60,218 nucleotides of DNA from Chrysomallon squamiferum (lineage: Eukaryota; Mollusca; Gastropoda; Neomphalida; Peltospiridae): assembly GCA_012295275.1 (NCBI GenBank), contig CM022675.1:15641971-15702188 (forward strand), in the 5' to 3' direction. This document shows, in pieces, positions 1 to 14,601 of this stretch (the first letter of the stretch is position 1; each line of letters begins with the position of its first letter). Below the pieces are notes generated by a model that was not told the DNA's origin, searched no databases, and was given only the letters and a program-made list of their open reading frames with translations. The position numbers and the translations under genes were made by a program.

Positions 1-481
1 AAAACATCGCTGTACAGATAAAATAAATGTATGTACATGTTGATTAAAACCACTTAGCAGTTTGCGTTCAATTTCAGTGTCAAACTGGAAAGCAAAAATA
101 TAGAATTTTAGTTTTCTATTTTTCTGTTTATTTTTTAACATTCAAGATTTATTTTTATTGTTTTCAAGTAAATTTGCTATTGATAGTAGATCAATGAATT
201 TTTAAACTATTTTTGTTTTCATATCTGAGACAGTTATAAACCAGATTCCCTGTTTTAACTAAATATTGATTAACTGATTTAATACAGAAAGTAAATAGAA
301 GATTTTGTGAAGAATAAAATATAATGGAAGAGCATAAAGTTTTCATCAAATTAATGTTTGAAATTTACACTGAGGTCTTCTCTACATCACTGTTTTCAGT
401 AATATTCTGAGATGATGTATATCAGTTAATTAACAACAAATAATTACCAGTAAAATTATTCTTCAAAACCAATAATAATAA

Positions 482-527
<46 letters not shown>

Positions 528-2218
528 TACAAAATTCATTTAATACTAAAAATTAGTAATAAATAAAACAGTTAATACTGATGATAATAAATTCACATAT
601 TTAGTTAAAACAAATCTACCAAAAACAAAGTAAATGTATACATACACACACACGTTTGTGTATGTATATGTGTGTGCGAGTGTGTGTAATTTCTGTTGTA
701 CATTTTGTTTTCTGAGACAGTATACTGTTGTACAATAAAAACAGTGTAGCTTCTGCGTGTAGAATGGAATAAATCTGTCAGCAGACGGGTTGTCTTTCAA
801 ATAAAATCGCTAAATGTTACGTGCATTCTCAAAGAAAGTTTTTATACATAGGAAGAGAAAAGATAAAACGTTTAAGAAAGTTTAAAAGTGTCTGTTTTCT
901 TTCATTCATCTGTAAACAGTTATTATTAATAACATTATTGTTTTAACTGTTTTGTTGTTGTACTTCATTATTAATAAAGACTGGATCCTAAAACAAATAA
1001 AACGATAACCTGTGAGTATTCAGATATTATTAAGACAGTTATTTGCAACATCACGGTACACTTTAAATTAGACAAGTCGGTGGTAAACAAACGCGTCAAC
1101 GATAGAAGATTGGTTTTCGAAACGGGATATGTTAAGGTATAAAAATACATGTATACAAATCTCCCTCTTTTTTTTTGTCCACCTTCTCTTTCTCTGCAAG
1201 CAGTTTCTTCTGTCACTAAGGCGTCATGTCGTCACGTAATCTCTGGGATTGGATTTTTAAACAGCCGATTCCACCAACTTAAATGGAAAAAGTGTAAAGA
1301 TACACACACGCATGCGCATACAACCCTGTTTGTATATTCGTATTTATGTGTATTTTATTATTTTTTATTTCATTATTTAATACTCAATTTAAATAAAGAT
1401 TTCAACTCACTCTCAGTCTGGTTATGTTATATTCCAGAGTTAAGAGAACAAATTTAATTTCAGAAACAAATTTGGATTTGCGTTTGTAGTTGGAGGATTT
1501 TACACAAGAATAGTTGTTCAGGCATTGCTAAACATTAGTACACAGATTCTAGAAATGTGCTATTGAAATAACACGTCATTGATTAACACCAAGCGAAGCC
1601 AACTGTGATATCCGATTCAACATTTTCACTTTCATTAAACCTATTTGTGATTCTTCTTATTTCATTTCTTATAAACCACTCCCTCGACAAATTCAAGTAT
1701 TTCTCCTCGATATAAAACAAAAACATTCTCATATATATATATGGAATCAAAATTTTACCTGCAATAACAAGTTTCGTAATATTACAAATAAGAAAATTAC
1801 AAGGTTTGTATGAAGGATATTTTATTTATTTTTGAATCACAAAAACATGACAGAATAGGAAGATAATCGTACGAAAACAAACTTTAAAGCTTTAATATAT
1901 AAGTAAGAGCGTGCGTGCATTGAACAGCATGGCACCTTATCCGTGGAATTCTTGACGATCTTGGTAAAGCCTGACGCTGGAAAAAAAAATATGAAGAAAT
2001 GAGTATATTATTAATAATAAATAACTGTGAGACACATATCTGACATAAATAAATAACTAAATAAATTAATTAATTAACAAATTAACAAATAAATAAATAA
2101 ATAAATATTTTAATAATGTTAATATCTGACTACTTGAGAACATTAATGAAAATGTCTGAATTTTAAAACATACCTACAAATATGAATAATAAAATCAGTT
2201 TGACATACTTGAAATTCT
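1..2218. other. Noncoding flank 3' of gene A
   Basis: AT-rich sequence on the 3' side of gene A (minus strand). It holds an AAT microsatellite (about 474-525), short AC/GT tracts (640-690) and AAAT-type repeats (2040-2105). A further exon-like segment is visible on the minus strand: a pyrimidine tract and AG before about 1980, then a short open frame down to about 1930. It may be 3' UTR or an alternative last exon of gene A. No other gene is supported here. Confidence 0.5.
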
Positions 2219-2563
2219 TTATTGGATCAAGACAACGATGAATAAAAGAGCCAGTTTCAAAATGGAAGCAGTCAGCATCGATCCACCTTAAATAACAATA
2301 ACAATTGTTATAGTAACAGTAGCAGTCACGCAATAATAACAGTAGGTAGTAGTTATAGTAGAGTTAGCAGCCGCAGTAGTGTCATAGTAGCAGTAATAGC
2401 AGCAGTATAGAAACAGTAGTGGTAATAGTATAGTAATAGTGTAGTAATAGAAACAGCAGTAGTAGCAGTAGTAGTAATAGTAGTGGTGGTATTAGTAGTA
2501 GTAGAAAAAGAATAATAATAATTGTGGTTGAAGTTGATACAAGAAAAATAATAATAACAATGC

Positions 2564-2607
<44 letters not shown>

Positions 2608-3096
2608 TACTAACCATCTGAGCACAATTCAGCCATCTGTACGTAAGTGGCGTTGTCATGACAACCAATGGAAGAAAGACAGCTGATGTACCTTCCTTCA
2701 GCTCTATAAAACAAAAGATAATTTTAACAAACACAAACATACACACATAAAACAGACAAAAAACACAAATAGCATATATATATATAATAAACAAATATAT
2801 AAAGTAAAAATAAATAAATATACGTACATGAACTTGCAACAACCTTTCAGGTATTTTTAAGATCATACATACAAACGCAGAAACAAATACTATTATCATC
2901 AATTTCTCTTTTATGTATATATATATATATCTATATAAAATTATACAAACATATTATTTAATTATATATCATGCATACATAAAAAAATGAGAAATAAATG
3001 CAGTAACCCCCTCCCAACAAATGGGGTTTTATCCAGATATATGAGAGAATAAGCAAATTTACACTTAGGTCCTACAAAGAGCGTACCCAACAACAC

Positions 3097-3168
<72 letters not shown>

Positions 3169-3823
3169 AATAAATAAATGCAAGAAAATAACTTGTTCTT
3201 TACTGATAACGCAGAATTATTGATGTTAAATCATCATAATTAATGTTCAAGATTTCTTGGAAAACAATATATAAACATATATATTTTTTTATTTTTTTTT
3301 TTTTTTTTTTTTTTTACTGTATGAAATGTTATCGATCCACTGAAATAACCAATATGGCTTACCTGCATATACTTGGTATATCGGGCCCAGCTTCTGAAAT
3401 TTCAAACTTTCTGTCTGCTGTGCAGTTGTCTTTTCTGAATTGGTCGCACGCGTTGTTCAAGTCAGCAAAGACAACTGGAAAAGAATTTAATTTTTTTTAT
3501 TTCATTCAAACCTCCAAACTTTCACTTAAACTGTGACTAAGAATTCGGAATTAGAAATATGGTATTTATTTTTTTTAAAAACCTGAAATAAATAAATAAA
3601 TCAATAATCAAACAAAGAAGCAAACAAGAAAGAAGATAAATAAATAAATAAATTTTATGAAAATCTCATGATAGTAAACAAAACAGTACAGGATCAATCC
3701 CACTGGGAAAAATTTCGTAATTCATACAATCAAAAAAAATGTAACTGTACAATAATGAATTAAATAAACTCTGAATATTTACTTACCCAAGAAAACAACT
3801 AAAGTAATAGACATTTTGTTCAT
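2219..3823 (-). CDS. Gene A: secreted six-cysteine small protein, putative GPI-anchored, four coding exons
   Basis: Minus-strand exons at 3787-3823, 3363-3474, 2615-2703 and 2219-2286, with donors GTAAGT, GTAAGC and GTTAGT and AG acceptors. Phases agree throughout and give 101 residues. Residues 1-16 form a signal peptide (basic start, then a V/L/F-rich core). Six cysteines follow at 22, 30, 49, 58, 64 and 77, with sequons at N29 and N67. After residue 78 comes D-G-G-S, a short spacer and a hydrophobic tail (residues 91-100) ending at the stop, the usual layout of a GPI-attachment signal. This is inferred from sequence, as I do not recognise the family; the nearest vague resemblance is to small six-cysteine secreted domains of the DUF19 kind. 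No expression evidence is available. The last exon is also open in another frame that adds two cysteines (see findings). The 581-base triplication starts about 100 bases upstream. Confidence 0.62.
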
Positions 3824-3925
3824 GGTATGGGCACAGCTCAGAATAATTAACTTTGGTGATATTAAGATACTTTGACACTCTCTGGACAGAATGAGGAATC
3901 GGAATTAACAAAGTCTTTTAAAGTA

Positions 3926-5650
3926 TTTCTGAAAACATCTGTGACGCACGGACGAAAGATCAACTACGTAGCTGTTTCTTTTGTACTGGAACAGACATTT
4001 ACAGGAAAAACACACAATATAAACTGGATTTAATATTATAGTATCAATCAGAAAGAAACGATTTTGAGTTTTAGAATGAGAGAGTGTGTATGAGAGATAA
4101 GAAAATGAATAACGGAACAGAAAGAGAAATGAGTAAAGACAAAGCAATCGGAGTTTAAAGAAAATATTTTAATTTTCTAAATAAAAAATAAGGGATGGGT
4201 TAAGTTATAAAGCTGATCTAAAACAAAAAAAATTATAACAGTTAGCATCACCAAGTGTGAACTAATGACGTTCACGACATTTCAAATGTTATTAACGTAG
4301 ACAGTTCATTTGACAACACTCCTCATCTCACAGCTGCATGAACATATTCTAGTGCAGGGGTGCCACGCCTTTTTAAAAGACCAAGTCAAAATGATCTACC
4401 TACAGTAAAAACACACAAAACATTTGTTTATTTATACTAAGTATACCTTATATTTACAACATATGTTGGTGTACCTCGCACAACACCATGAACCTGTGTG
4501 GCACAATTTCTGAAAACATCTGTGACGCACGGACGAAAGATCAACTACGTAGCTGTTTCTTTTGTACTGGAACAGACATTTACAGGAAAAACACACAATA
4601 TAAACTGGATTTAATATTATAGTATCAATCAGAAAGAAACGATTTTGAGTTTTAGAATGAGAGAGTGTGTATGAGAGATAAGAAAATGAATAACGGAACA
4701 GAAAGAGAAATGAGTAAAGACAAAGCAATCGGAGTTTAAAGAAAATATTTTAATTTTCTAAATAAAAAATAAGGGATGGGTTAAGTTATAAAGCTGATCT
4801 AAAACAAAAAAAATTATAACAGTTAGCATCACCAAGTGTGAACTAATGACGTTCACGACATTTCAAATGTTATTAACGTAGACAGTTCATTTGACAACAC
4901 TCCTCATCTCACAGCTGCATGAACATATTCTAGTGCAGGGGTGCCACGCCTTTTTAAAAGACCAAGTCAAAATGATCTACCTACAGTAAAAACACACAAA
5001 ACATTTGTTTATTTATGCTAAGTATACCTTATATTTACAACATATGTTGGTGTACCTCGCACAACACCATGAACCTGTGTGGCACAATTTCTGAAAACAT
5101 CTATGACGCACGGACGAAAGATCAACTACGTAGCTGTTTCTTTTGTACTGGAACAGACATTTACAGGAAAAACACACAATATAAACTGGATTTAATATTA
5201 TAGTATCAATCAGAAAGAAATGATTTTGAGTTTTAGAATGAGAGAGTGTGTATGAGAGATAAGAAAATGAATAACGGAACAGAAAGAGAAATGAGTAAAG
5301 ACAAAGCAATCGGAGTTTAAAGAAAATATTTTAATTTTCTAAATAAAAAATAAGGGATGGGTTAAGTTATAAAGCTGATCTAAAACAAAAAAATTATAAC
5401 AGTTAGCATCACCAAGTGTGAACTAACTAATGACGTTCACGACATTTCAAGTGTTATTAACGTAGACAGTCCATTTGTCAACACTCCTCATCTCACAGCT
5501 GCATGAACATACTCTAGTGCCACGCCTTTTTAAATGACCAAGTCAAAATGATCTACCTACAGTAAAAAAACAAAACATTTGTTTATTTATACTAAGTATA
5601 CCTTATATTTACAACATATGTTGGTGTACCTTGCATAACAGCATGAACCT
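3926..5650. repeat. 581-base unit, three tandem copies upstream of gene A
   Basis: The segment beginning tttctgaaaacatct starts at 3926, 4507 and 5088, exactly 581 bases apart. Units 1 and 2 are nearly identical. Unit 3 differs: it has the duplicated aacta in gtgtgaactaacta, lacks an 8-base caggggtg, and matches the single unit in copy B (about 12942-13520). Units 1 and 2 therefore look like a later local amplification. Each unit contains a minus-strand open frame of about 80-98 codons, but the frame is not conserved in copy B in a coding manner and I do not call it a gene. The segment around 4355 (gcaggggtgccacgcc) resembles a hAT-type transposon end. Confidence 0.93.
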
Positions 5651-5762
5651 GTGTGGTACAATACAAGTCTGTACATGTTTGACTACCACTGTTTTTGACT
5701 ATCACCTTACTCTGATAACTTGCACTTGCAGGATGGATGATACTTTGTTATATCTGGGTGTC

Positions 5763-7617
5763 ATGCGATCTACCCACACTGTCTATGTGATCTACCACAC
5801 TGTCTATGCGATCTATCCACACTGTATATGTGATCTACCCACACTGTCTATGTGATCTACCCACGCTGTCTATGCGATCTAACCACACTGTGATCTACCC
5901 ACACTATGTGATCTACCCACTGTCATGTGATCTGTCTATGTGATCTACCCACACTGTGATCTACCCACACTGTCTATGTGATCTACCCACACTGTCTATG
6001 TGATCTACCCACACTGTCTATGTGATCTACCCACACTGTCTATGTGATCTACCCACACTGTCTATGTGATCTACCCACACTGTCTATGTGATCTACCCAC
6101 ACTGTCTATGTGATCTACCCACACTGTCTATGTGATCTACCCACACTGTCTATGTGATCTACCCCACTGTCTATGTGATCTAACCACACAGTCTATGTGA
6201 TCTACCCACACTGTCTATGTGATCTACCCACACTGTCTATGTGATCTACCCACACTGTCTATGTGATCTACCCACACTGTCTATGTGATCTACCCACACT
6301 GTCTATGTGATCTACCCACACTGTATATGATCTAACCACACTATGTGATCTACCCACACTGTCTATGCGACCTAACCACACTGTCTATGCGATCTACCCA
6401 CACTGTCTATGCGATCTAACCACACTGTCTATGTGATCTACCCACACTGTCTATGTGATCTAACCACTCTGTCTATGTGATCTACCCACACTGTCTATGT
6501 GATCTACCCACACTGTCTATGTGATCTAACCACACTGTCTATGTGATCTACCCACACTGTCTATGTGATCTACCCACACTGTCTATGTGATCTACCCACA
6601 CTGTCTATGTGATCTAACCACTCTGTCTATGTGATCTACCCACACTGTCGATGTGATCTAACCACTGTCTATGTGATCTACCCACACTGTCTATGTGATC
6701 TAACCACACTGTCTATGTGATCTAACCACACTGTCTATGTGATCTACCCACACTGTCTATGTGATCTAACCACACTGTCTATGTGATCTACCCACACTGT
6801 CTATGTGATCTAACCACACTGTCTATGTGATCTATCTGTCTATGTGATACCCACACTGTCCCACCCACACTGTCTATGTGACGATCTACCCACACTGTCT
6901 ATGTGATCTACCCACACTGTCTATGTGATCTACCCACACTGTCTATGTGATCTACCCACACTGTCTATGTGATCTACCCACACTGTCTATGTGATCTACC
7001 CACACTGTCTATGTGATCTACCCACGCTGTCTATGTGATCTAACCACGCTGTCTATGTGATCTACCCACACTGTCTATGTGATCTACCCACACTGTCTAT
7101 GTGATCTACCCACACTGTCTATGTGATCTACCCACACTGTCTATGTGATCTACCCACTGTGATCTACCCACACTATCTGATCTACCCACACTGTCTATCT
7201 GATCTACCCACACTGTCTATGTGATCTACCCACACTGTCTATGCGATCTATCCACTCTGTCTATGTGATCTACCCACGCTGTCTATGCGATCTAACCACA
7301 CTGTCTATGTGATCTACCCACACTGTATATGTGATCTATCCACACTGTATATGTGATCTACCCACACTGGCTATGTGATCTAACCACACTGTCTATGCGA
7401 TCTAACCACACTGTCTATGCGATCTAACGACACTGTCTATGTGATCTAACCACACTGTCTATGTGATCTAACCACACTGTTTATGTGTTCTAACCACACT
7501 GTCTATGCGATCTAACCACACTGTCTATGCGATCTAACCACACTGTCTATGTGATCTACACACACTGTCTATGTGATCTAACCACACTGTCTATGTGATC
7601 TAAGCACACTGTCTATC
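5763..7617. repeat. 22-base minisatellite, copy A (roughly 84 units)
   Basis: A tandem array whose unit is GATCTACCCACACTGTCTAT plus a GTG or GCG junction. The main variants are CCCACAC versus ACCACAC and GTG versus GCG. Interruptions and short units lie near 5895-5940, 6835-6880 and 7155-7190. The copy number is estimated from length. Each unit carries a GATC. The same array, about half as long, ends copy B. Confidence 0.97.
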
Positions 7618-9036
<1,419 letters not shown>

Positions 9037-9500
9037 AACATCGCTGTACAGATAAAATAAATGTATGTATATGTTGATTAAAACCACTTAGCAGTTTGCC
9101 TTCAATTTCAGTGTCAAACTGGAAAGCAAAAATGTAGAATTTTAGTTTCTATTTTTCTGTTTATTTTTTAACATTTAAGATTTATTTTTATTGTTTTCAA
9201 GTAAATTTGCTATTGATAGTAGATCAATGAATTTTTAAACTATTTTTGTTTTCATATCTGAGACAGTTATAAACCAGATTCCCTGTTTTAACTAAATATT
9301 GATTAACTGATTTAATACAGAAAGTAAATAGAAGATTTTGTGAAGAATAAAATATAATGGAAGAGCATAAAGTTTTCATCAAATTAATGTTTGAAATTTA
9401 CACTGAGGTCTTCTCTACATCACTGTTTTCAGTAATATTCTGAGATGATGTATATCAGTTAATTAACAACAAATAATTACCAGTAAAATTATTCTTCAAA

Positions 9501-9558
<58 letters not shown>

Positions 9559-11254
9559 TACAAAATTCATTTAATAATAAAAATTAGTAATAAATAAAAC
9601 AATTAATATTGATGATAATAAATTCACATATTTAGTTAAAACAAATCTACCAAAAACAAAGTAAATGTATACACACACACACACACGTTTGTGTATGTAT
9701 ATGTGTGTGCGAGTGTGTAATTTCTGTTGTACATTTTGTTTTCTGAGACAGTATACTGTTGTACAATAAAAACAGTGTAGCTTCTGCGTGTTGAATGGAA
9801 TAAATCTGTCAGCGGACGGGTTGTGTTTCTAACAAAATCGCTTATTTTTACGTGCACTCTCCAAGAAAGTGTTTTTATACACAGGAAGAGAAAAGATAAA
9901 ACGTTTAAGAAAGTTTAAAAGTGTCTGTTTTCTTTCATTCATCTGTAAACAGTTATTATTAATAACATTATTATTTTAACTGTTTTGTTGTTGTACTTCA
10001 TTATTAATAAAGACTGGATCCTAAAACAAATAAAACGATAACTTGTGAGTATTCAGAAATTATTAAGACAGTTATTTGCAACATCACGGTACACTTTAAA
10101 TTAGACAAGTCGGTGGTAAACATAAACTCGTCAACGATAGAAGACTGGTTTTCGAAACGGGATATGTTAAGGTATAAAAATACATGTATACAAATCTCCC
10201 TCTTTTCTTTTTGTCCACCTTCTCTTTCTCTGCAAGCAGTTTCTTCTGTCACTAAGGCGTCATGTCGTCACGTAATCTCTGGGATTGGATTTTTAAACAG
10301 CCGATTCCACCAACTTAAATGGAAAAAGTGTAAAGATACACACACGCACGCACGTACAACCCTGTTTGTATATTCGTATTTATGTGTATTTTATTATTTT
10401 TTATTTCATTATTTAATACTCAATTTAAATAAAGATTTCAACTCACTCTCAGTCTGGTTATGTTATATTCCAGAGTTAAGAGAACAAATTTAATATCAGA
10501 AACAAATTTGGATTTGCGTTTGTAGTTGGAGGATTTTACACAAGAAAAGTTGTTCAGGCATTGCTAAACATTAGAACACAGATTCTAGAAATGTGCTATT
10601 GAAATAACACGTCATTGATTAACACCAAGCGAAGCCAACTGTGATATCCGATTCAACATTTTCACTTTCATTAAACCTATTTGTGATTCTTCTTATTTCA
10701 TTTCTTATAAACCACTCCCTCGACAAATTCAAGTATTTCTCCTCGATATAAAACAAAAATATTCTCATATATATATATATGGAATCAAAATTTTACCTGC
10801 AATAACAAGTTTCGTAATATTACAAATAAGAAAATTACAAGGTTTGTATGAAGGATATTTTATTTATTTTTGAATCACAAAAACATGACAGAATAGGAAG
10901 ATAATCGTACGAAAACAAACTTTAAAGCTTTAATATATAAGTAAGAGCGTGCGTGCATGCGTGCATTGAACAGCATGGCACCTTATCCGTGGAATTCTTG
11001 ACGATCTTGGTAAAGCCTGACGCTGGAAAAAAAAATGAAGAAATGAGTATATTATTAATAATAAATAACTGTGAGACACATATCTGACATAAATAAATAA
11101 CTAAATAAATTAATTAATTAACAAATTAACAAATAAATAAATATTTTAATAATGTTAATATCTGACTACTTGAGAACATTAATGAAAATGTCTGAATTTT
11201 AAAACATACCTACAAATATGAATAATAAAATCAGTTTGACATACTTGAAATTCT
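9037..11254. other. Noncoding flank 3' of gene B
   Basis: The counterpart of 1-2218. It holds an AAT tract at about 9500-9555 and AC/GT tracts at about 9670-9715. The exon-like segment near 10960-11030 is preserved apart from an 8-base insertion (tgcatgcg) just beyond its open part. Nothing else in it is supportable as a gene. Confidence 0.5.
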
Positions 11255-11593
11255 TTACTGGATCAAGACAACGATGAATAAAAGAGCCAGTTTCAAAATG
11301 GAAGCAGTCAGCATCGATCCACCTTAAATAACAATAACAATTGTTATATAACAGTAGCAGTCACGCAATAATAACAGTAGGTAGTAGTTATAGTAGAGTT
11401 AGCAGCCGCAGTAGTGTCATAGTAGCAGTAATAGCAGCAGTATAGAAACAGTAGTGGTAATAGTATAGTAATAGTGTAGTAATAGAAACAGCAGTAGTAG
11501 TAGTAGTAGTAATAGTAGTGGTGGTATTAGTAGTAGTAGAAAAAGAAGAAGAAGAATTGTGGTTGAAGTTGATACAAGAAAAATAATAATAAC

Positions 11594-11645
<52 letters not shown>

Positions 11646-12170
11646 TACTAACCATCTGAGCACAATTCAGCCATCTGTACATAAGTGGCGTTGTCTTGAC
11701 AACCAATGGAAGAAAGACAGCTGATGTACCTTCCTTCAGCTCTATAAAAGAAAAGCTAATTTTAATAAACACAAACACACACACATAAAACAAACAAAAA
11801 AGCACAAATAGCATATATATATAAAAAACAAATATATAAAGTAAAAATAAATAAATATACGTACATGAACTTGCAACAACCTTTCAGGTATTTTTAAGAT
11901 CATGCATACAAACGCAGAAACAAATATACTGTTATCATCAATTTCTCTAAGATGTATATATATATATATCTATATAAAATTATACAAACATATTATTTAA
12001 TTATACATACATAAAAAAAATGAGAAATAAATGCAGTAACCCCCTTCCCACAAATGGGGTTTTATCCAGATATATGAGAGAATAAGCAAATTTACACTTA
12101 GGTCCTACAAAGAGCGTACCCAACAACACAATAATAATAATAATATAATAATAATAATAATAATAATAAA

Positions 12171-12201
<31 letters not shown>

Positions 12202-12288
12202 GCAAGAAAATAACTTGTTCTTTACTGATAACGCAGAATTATTGATGTTAAATCATCATAATTAATGTTCAAGATTTCTTGGAAAACA

Positions 12289-12319
<31 letters not shown>

Positions 12320-12836
12320 TTACTGTATGAAATGTTATCGATCCACTGAAATAACCAATATGGCTTACCTGCATATACTTGGTATATCGGGCCCAGCTTC
12401 TGAAATTTCAAACTTTCTGTCTGCTGTGCAGTTGTCTTGTCTGAATTGGTCGCACGCGTTGTTCATGTCAGCAAAGACAACTGGAAAAGAATTTAATGTT
12501 TTTTATTTCATTCAAACCTCCAAACTTTCACTTAAACTGTGAAGGACTAAGAATTCGGGAATAGAAATATGGTATTTATTTTTAAAAAACCCTGAAATAA
12601 ATAAATAAATCAATAATCAAACAAAGAAGCAAACAAGAAAGAAGATAAATAAATAAATAAATAAATTTTATGAAAATCTCATGACAGTAAACAAAACAGT
12701 ACAGGTCAATCACATTGGGAAAATATTCGTATTCATACAATAAAAAAATGTAACCATGCATATAATATGTGATTAAATAAACTCTGAATATTTACTTACC
12801 CAAGAAAACAACTAAAGTAATAGACATTTTGTTCAT
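11255..12836 (-). CDS. Gene B: paralogue of gene A, secreted six-cysteine protein, four coding exons
   Basis: Minus-strand exons at 12800-12836, 12369-12480, 11653-11741 and 11255-11322, with the same lengths (37, 112, 89 and 68 bases), splice sites and phases as gene A. The predicted 101-residue protein differs from gene A at three positions (L18M, K27Q, H65Q) plus two silent changes (codons 70 and 101). All six cysteines, both sequons, the signal peptide and the hydrophobic C-terminus are kept. The silent change at codon 101 destroys an AATAAA that overlaps the stop codon in gene A, so that hexamer is probably not the functional poly(A) signal. The upstream region has one 581-base unit instead of three, so regulation of the pair may differ. 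No expression evidence is available. Confidence 0.62.
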
Positions 12837-13636
12837 GATATGGGCACAGCTGAGAATAATTAACTTTGGTGATATTAAGATACTTTGACACTCTCTGGAC
12901 AGAATGAGGAATGGGAATTAACAAAGTCTTTTAAAGTATTTCTGAAAACATCTATGACGCACGGAAGAAAGATCAACTACGTAGCTGTTTCTTTTGTACT
13001 GGAACAGAAATTTACAGGAAAAACACACAATATAAACTGGATTTAATATTATAGTATAAATCCGAAAGAAACGATTTTGAGTTTTGGAATGAGAGCGAGT
13101 GTATGAGAGATAAGAAAATGAATAACGGAACAGGAAGAGAAATGAGTAAAGACAAAGCAATCGGAGTTTAAAGAAAATATTTTAATTTTCTAAATAAAAA
13201 AAAAGGGATGGGTTAAGTTATAAAGCTGATCTAAAACAATAAAAAAAATTATAACAGTTAGCATCACCAAGTGTGAACTAACTAATGACGTTCACGACAT
13301 TTCAAGTGTTATTAACGTAGACAGTCCATTTGTCAACACTCCTCATCTCACAGCTGCATGAACATACTCTAGTGCCACGCCTTTTTAAATGACCAAGTCA
13401 AAATGATCTACCTACAGTAAAAAACACAAAACATTTGTTTATTTATACTAAGTATACCTTATATTTACAACATATGTTGGTGTACCTTGCATAACACCAT
13501 GAACCTGTGTGGTACAATACAAGTCTGTACATGTTTGAAAGATCACTACGGGATGACTGATCACCTTACTGATAACTGACATTGCAGGATGGAAAACCTT
13601 TGTTATATCTGGGTGTCATTATGATCTGGAGTTATA

Positions 13637-14599
13637 TGATCTACCCACACTGTCTATGTGAGGATGGATGTGATACCCACACTGTCTATGCGATCCCCCG
13701 GAACTGTCTATGTGATCTAACCACACTGTCTGTCTATGTGATCTACCCACACTGTCTATGTGATCTAAAACCACACTGTCTATGTGATCTACCCACACTG
13801 TGAATAATGATCTCACCACACTGTCTATGTGATCTACCCACACTGTCTATGTGATCTACTCCCCACTGTCTATGCATGATCATCTACCCACACTGTCTAT
13901 GTGATCTAACCACACTGTCTATGTGATCTACCCACACTGTCTATGCGATCTAACCACACTGTCTATGCGATCTAACCACACTGTCTATGTGATCTACCCA
14001 CACTGTCTATGTGATCTACCCACACTGTCTATGTGATCTACCCACACTGTCTATGCGATCTAACCATGCTGTCTATGTGAATCTAACCATGCGATCTAAC
14101 CACACTGTCTATGCGATCTACCCACACTGTCTATGTGATCTACCCACACTGTCTATATGCGATCTATCCAAACTGTCTATGAGATCTACCCAAACTGTCT
14201 ATCTGATCTACCCAAGCTGTCTATGTGATCTACCCACACTGGCTATGTGATCTAACCACACTGTCTATGCGATCTATCCAAACTATCTATGAGATCTACC
14301 CAAACTGTCTATCTGATCTACCCAAGCTGTATATGTGATCTAACCACACTGTCTATGTGATCTACCCAAACTGTCTATCTGATCTACCCAAGCTGTATTT
14401 GTGATCTACCCACACTGTCTATGTGATCTACCCACACTGTCTATGTGATCTACCCAAACTGTCTATGCGATCTATCCAAACTGTCTATGAGATCTACCCA
14501 CTGTCTATGAGATCTACCCACGCTATCTATATGATCTACCCACACTGTCTATGTGATCTACCCACACTGTCTATGTGATCTACCCAAACTGTCTATGTG
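13637..14599. repeat. 22-base minisatellite, copy B (roughly 44 units)
   Basis: Same unit as 5763-7617, with more variants: CCCAAAC, CCAAGC and GAGATC forms toward the right end, and a scrambled start between 13640 and 13880. It ends at an abrupt junction with inverted duplication sequence. Confidence 0.96.
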
Positions 14600-14601
14600 G
14601 A

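Larger units (their letters stand above)
1..7617. repeat. Copy A of a ~9.04-kb direct tandem duplication
   Basis: The first bases of the window (aaaacatcgctgtacagata) recur at 9037, and from there the two stretches run in parallel with few substitutions and small microsatellite length changes. The period is about 9036 bases. Copy A contains gene A, a triplicated 581-base unit and a 22-base minisatellite. Because identity begins at base 1, the true left edge lies at or before the window start and more copies could lie upstream. Copy A is followed by a spacer (7618-9036) that has no counterpart after copy B in this window. Confidence 0.93.
9037..14600. repeat. Copy B of the ~9.04-kb tandem duplication
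   Basis: Collinear with 1-7617: same order of the AAT tract, gene exons, 581-base unit and 22-base minisatellite. It differs by scattered substitutions, microsatellite length, a single instead of triple 581-base unit, and a shorter minisatellite. It ends directly against an inverted fragment of its own left part (14602-14920). Confidence 0.93.

Noticed and set aside
2492-2902. 136-codon minus-strand frame overlapping exon 3 of gene A
   Set aside because: Mostly AAT/AGT-derived leucine runs. Its reading through exon 3 is a shadow of the cysteine-containing frame, and the copy B changes alter this frame at both sites.
3905-5309. Minus-strand frames of 80-98 codons repeated in the 581-base units
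   Set aside because: Present because the unit is duplicated. Copy B carries several radical changes in the frame and no coding-type conservation; no splice or promoter support.
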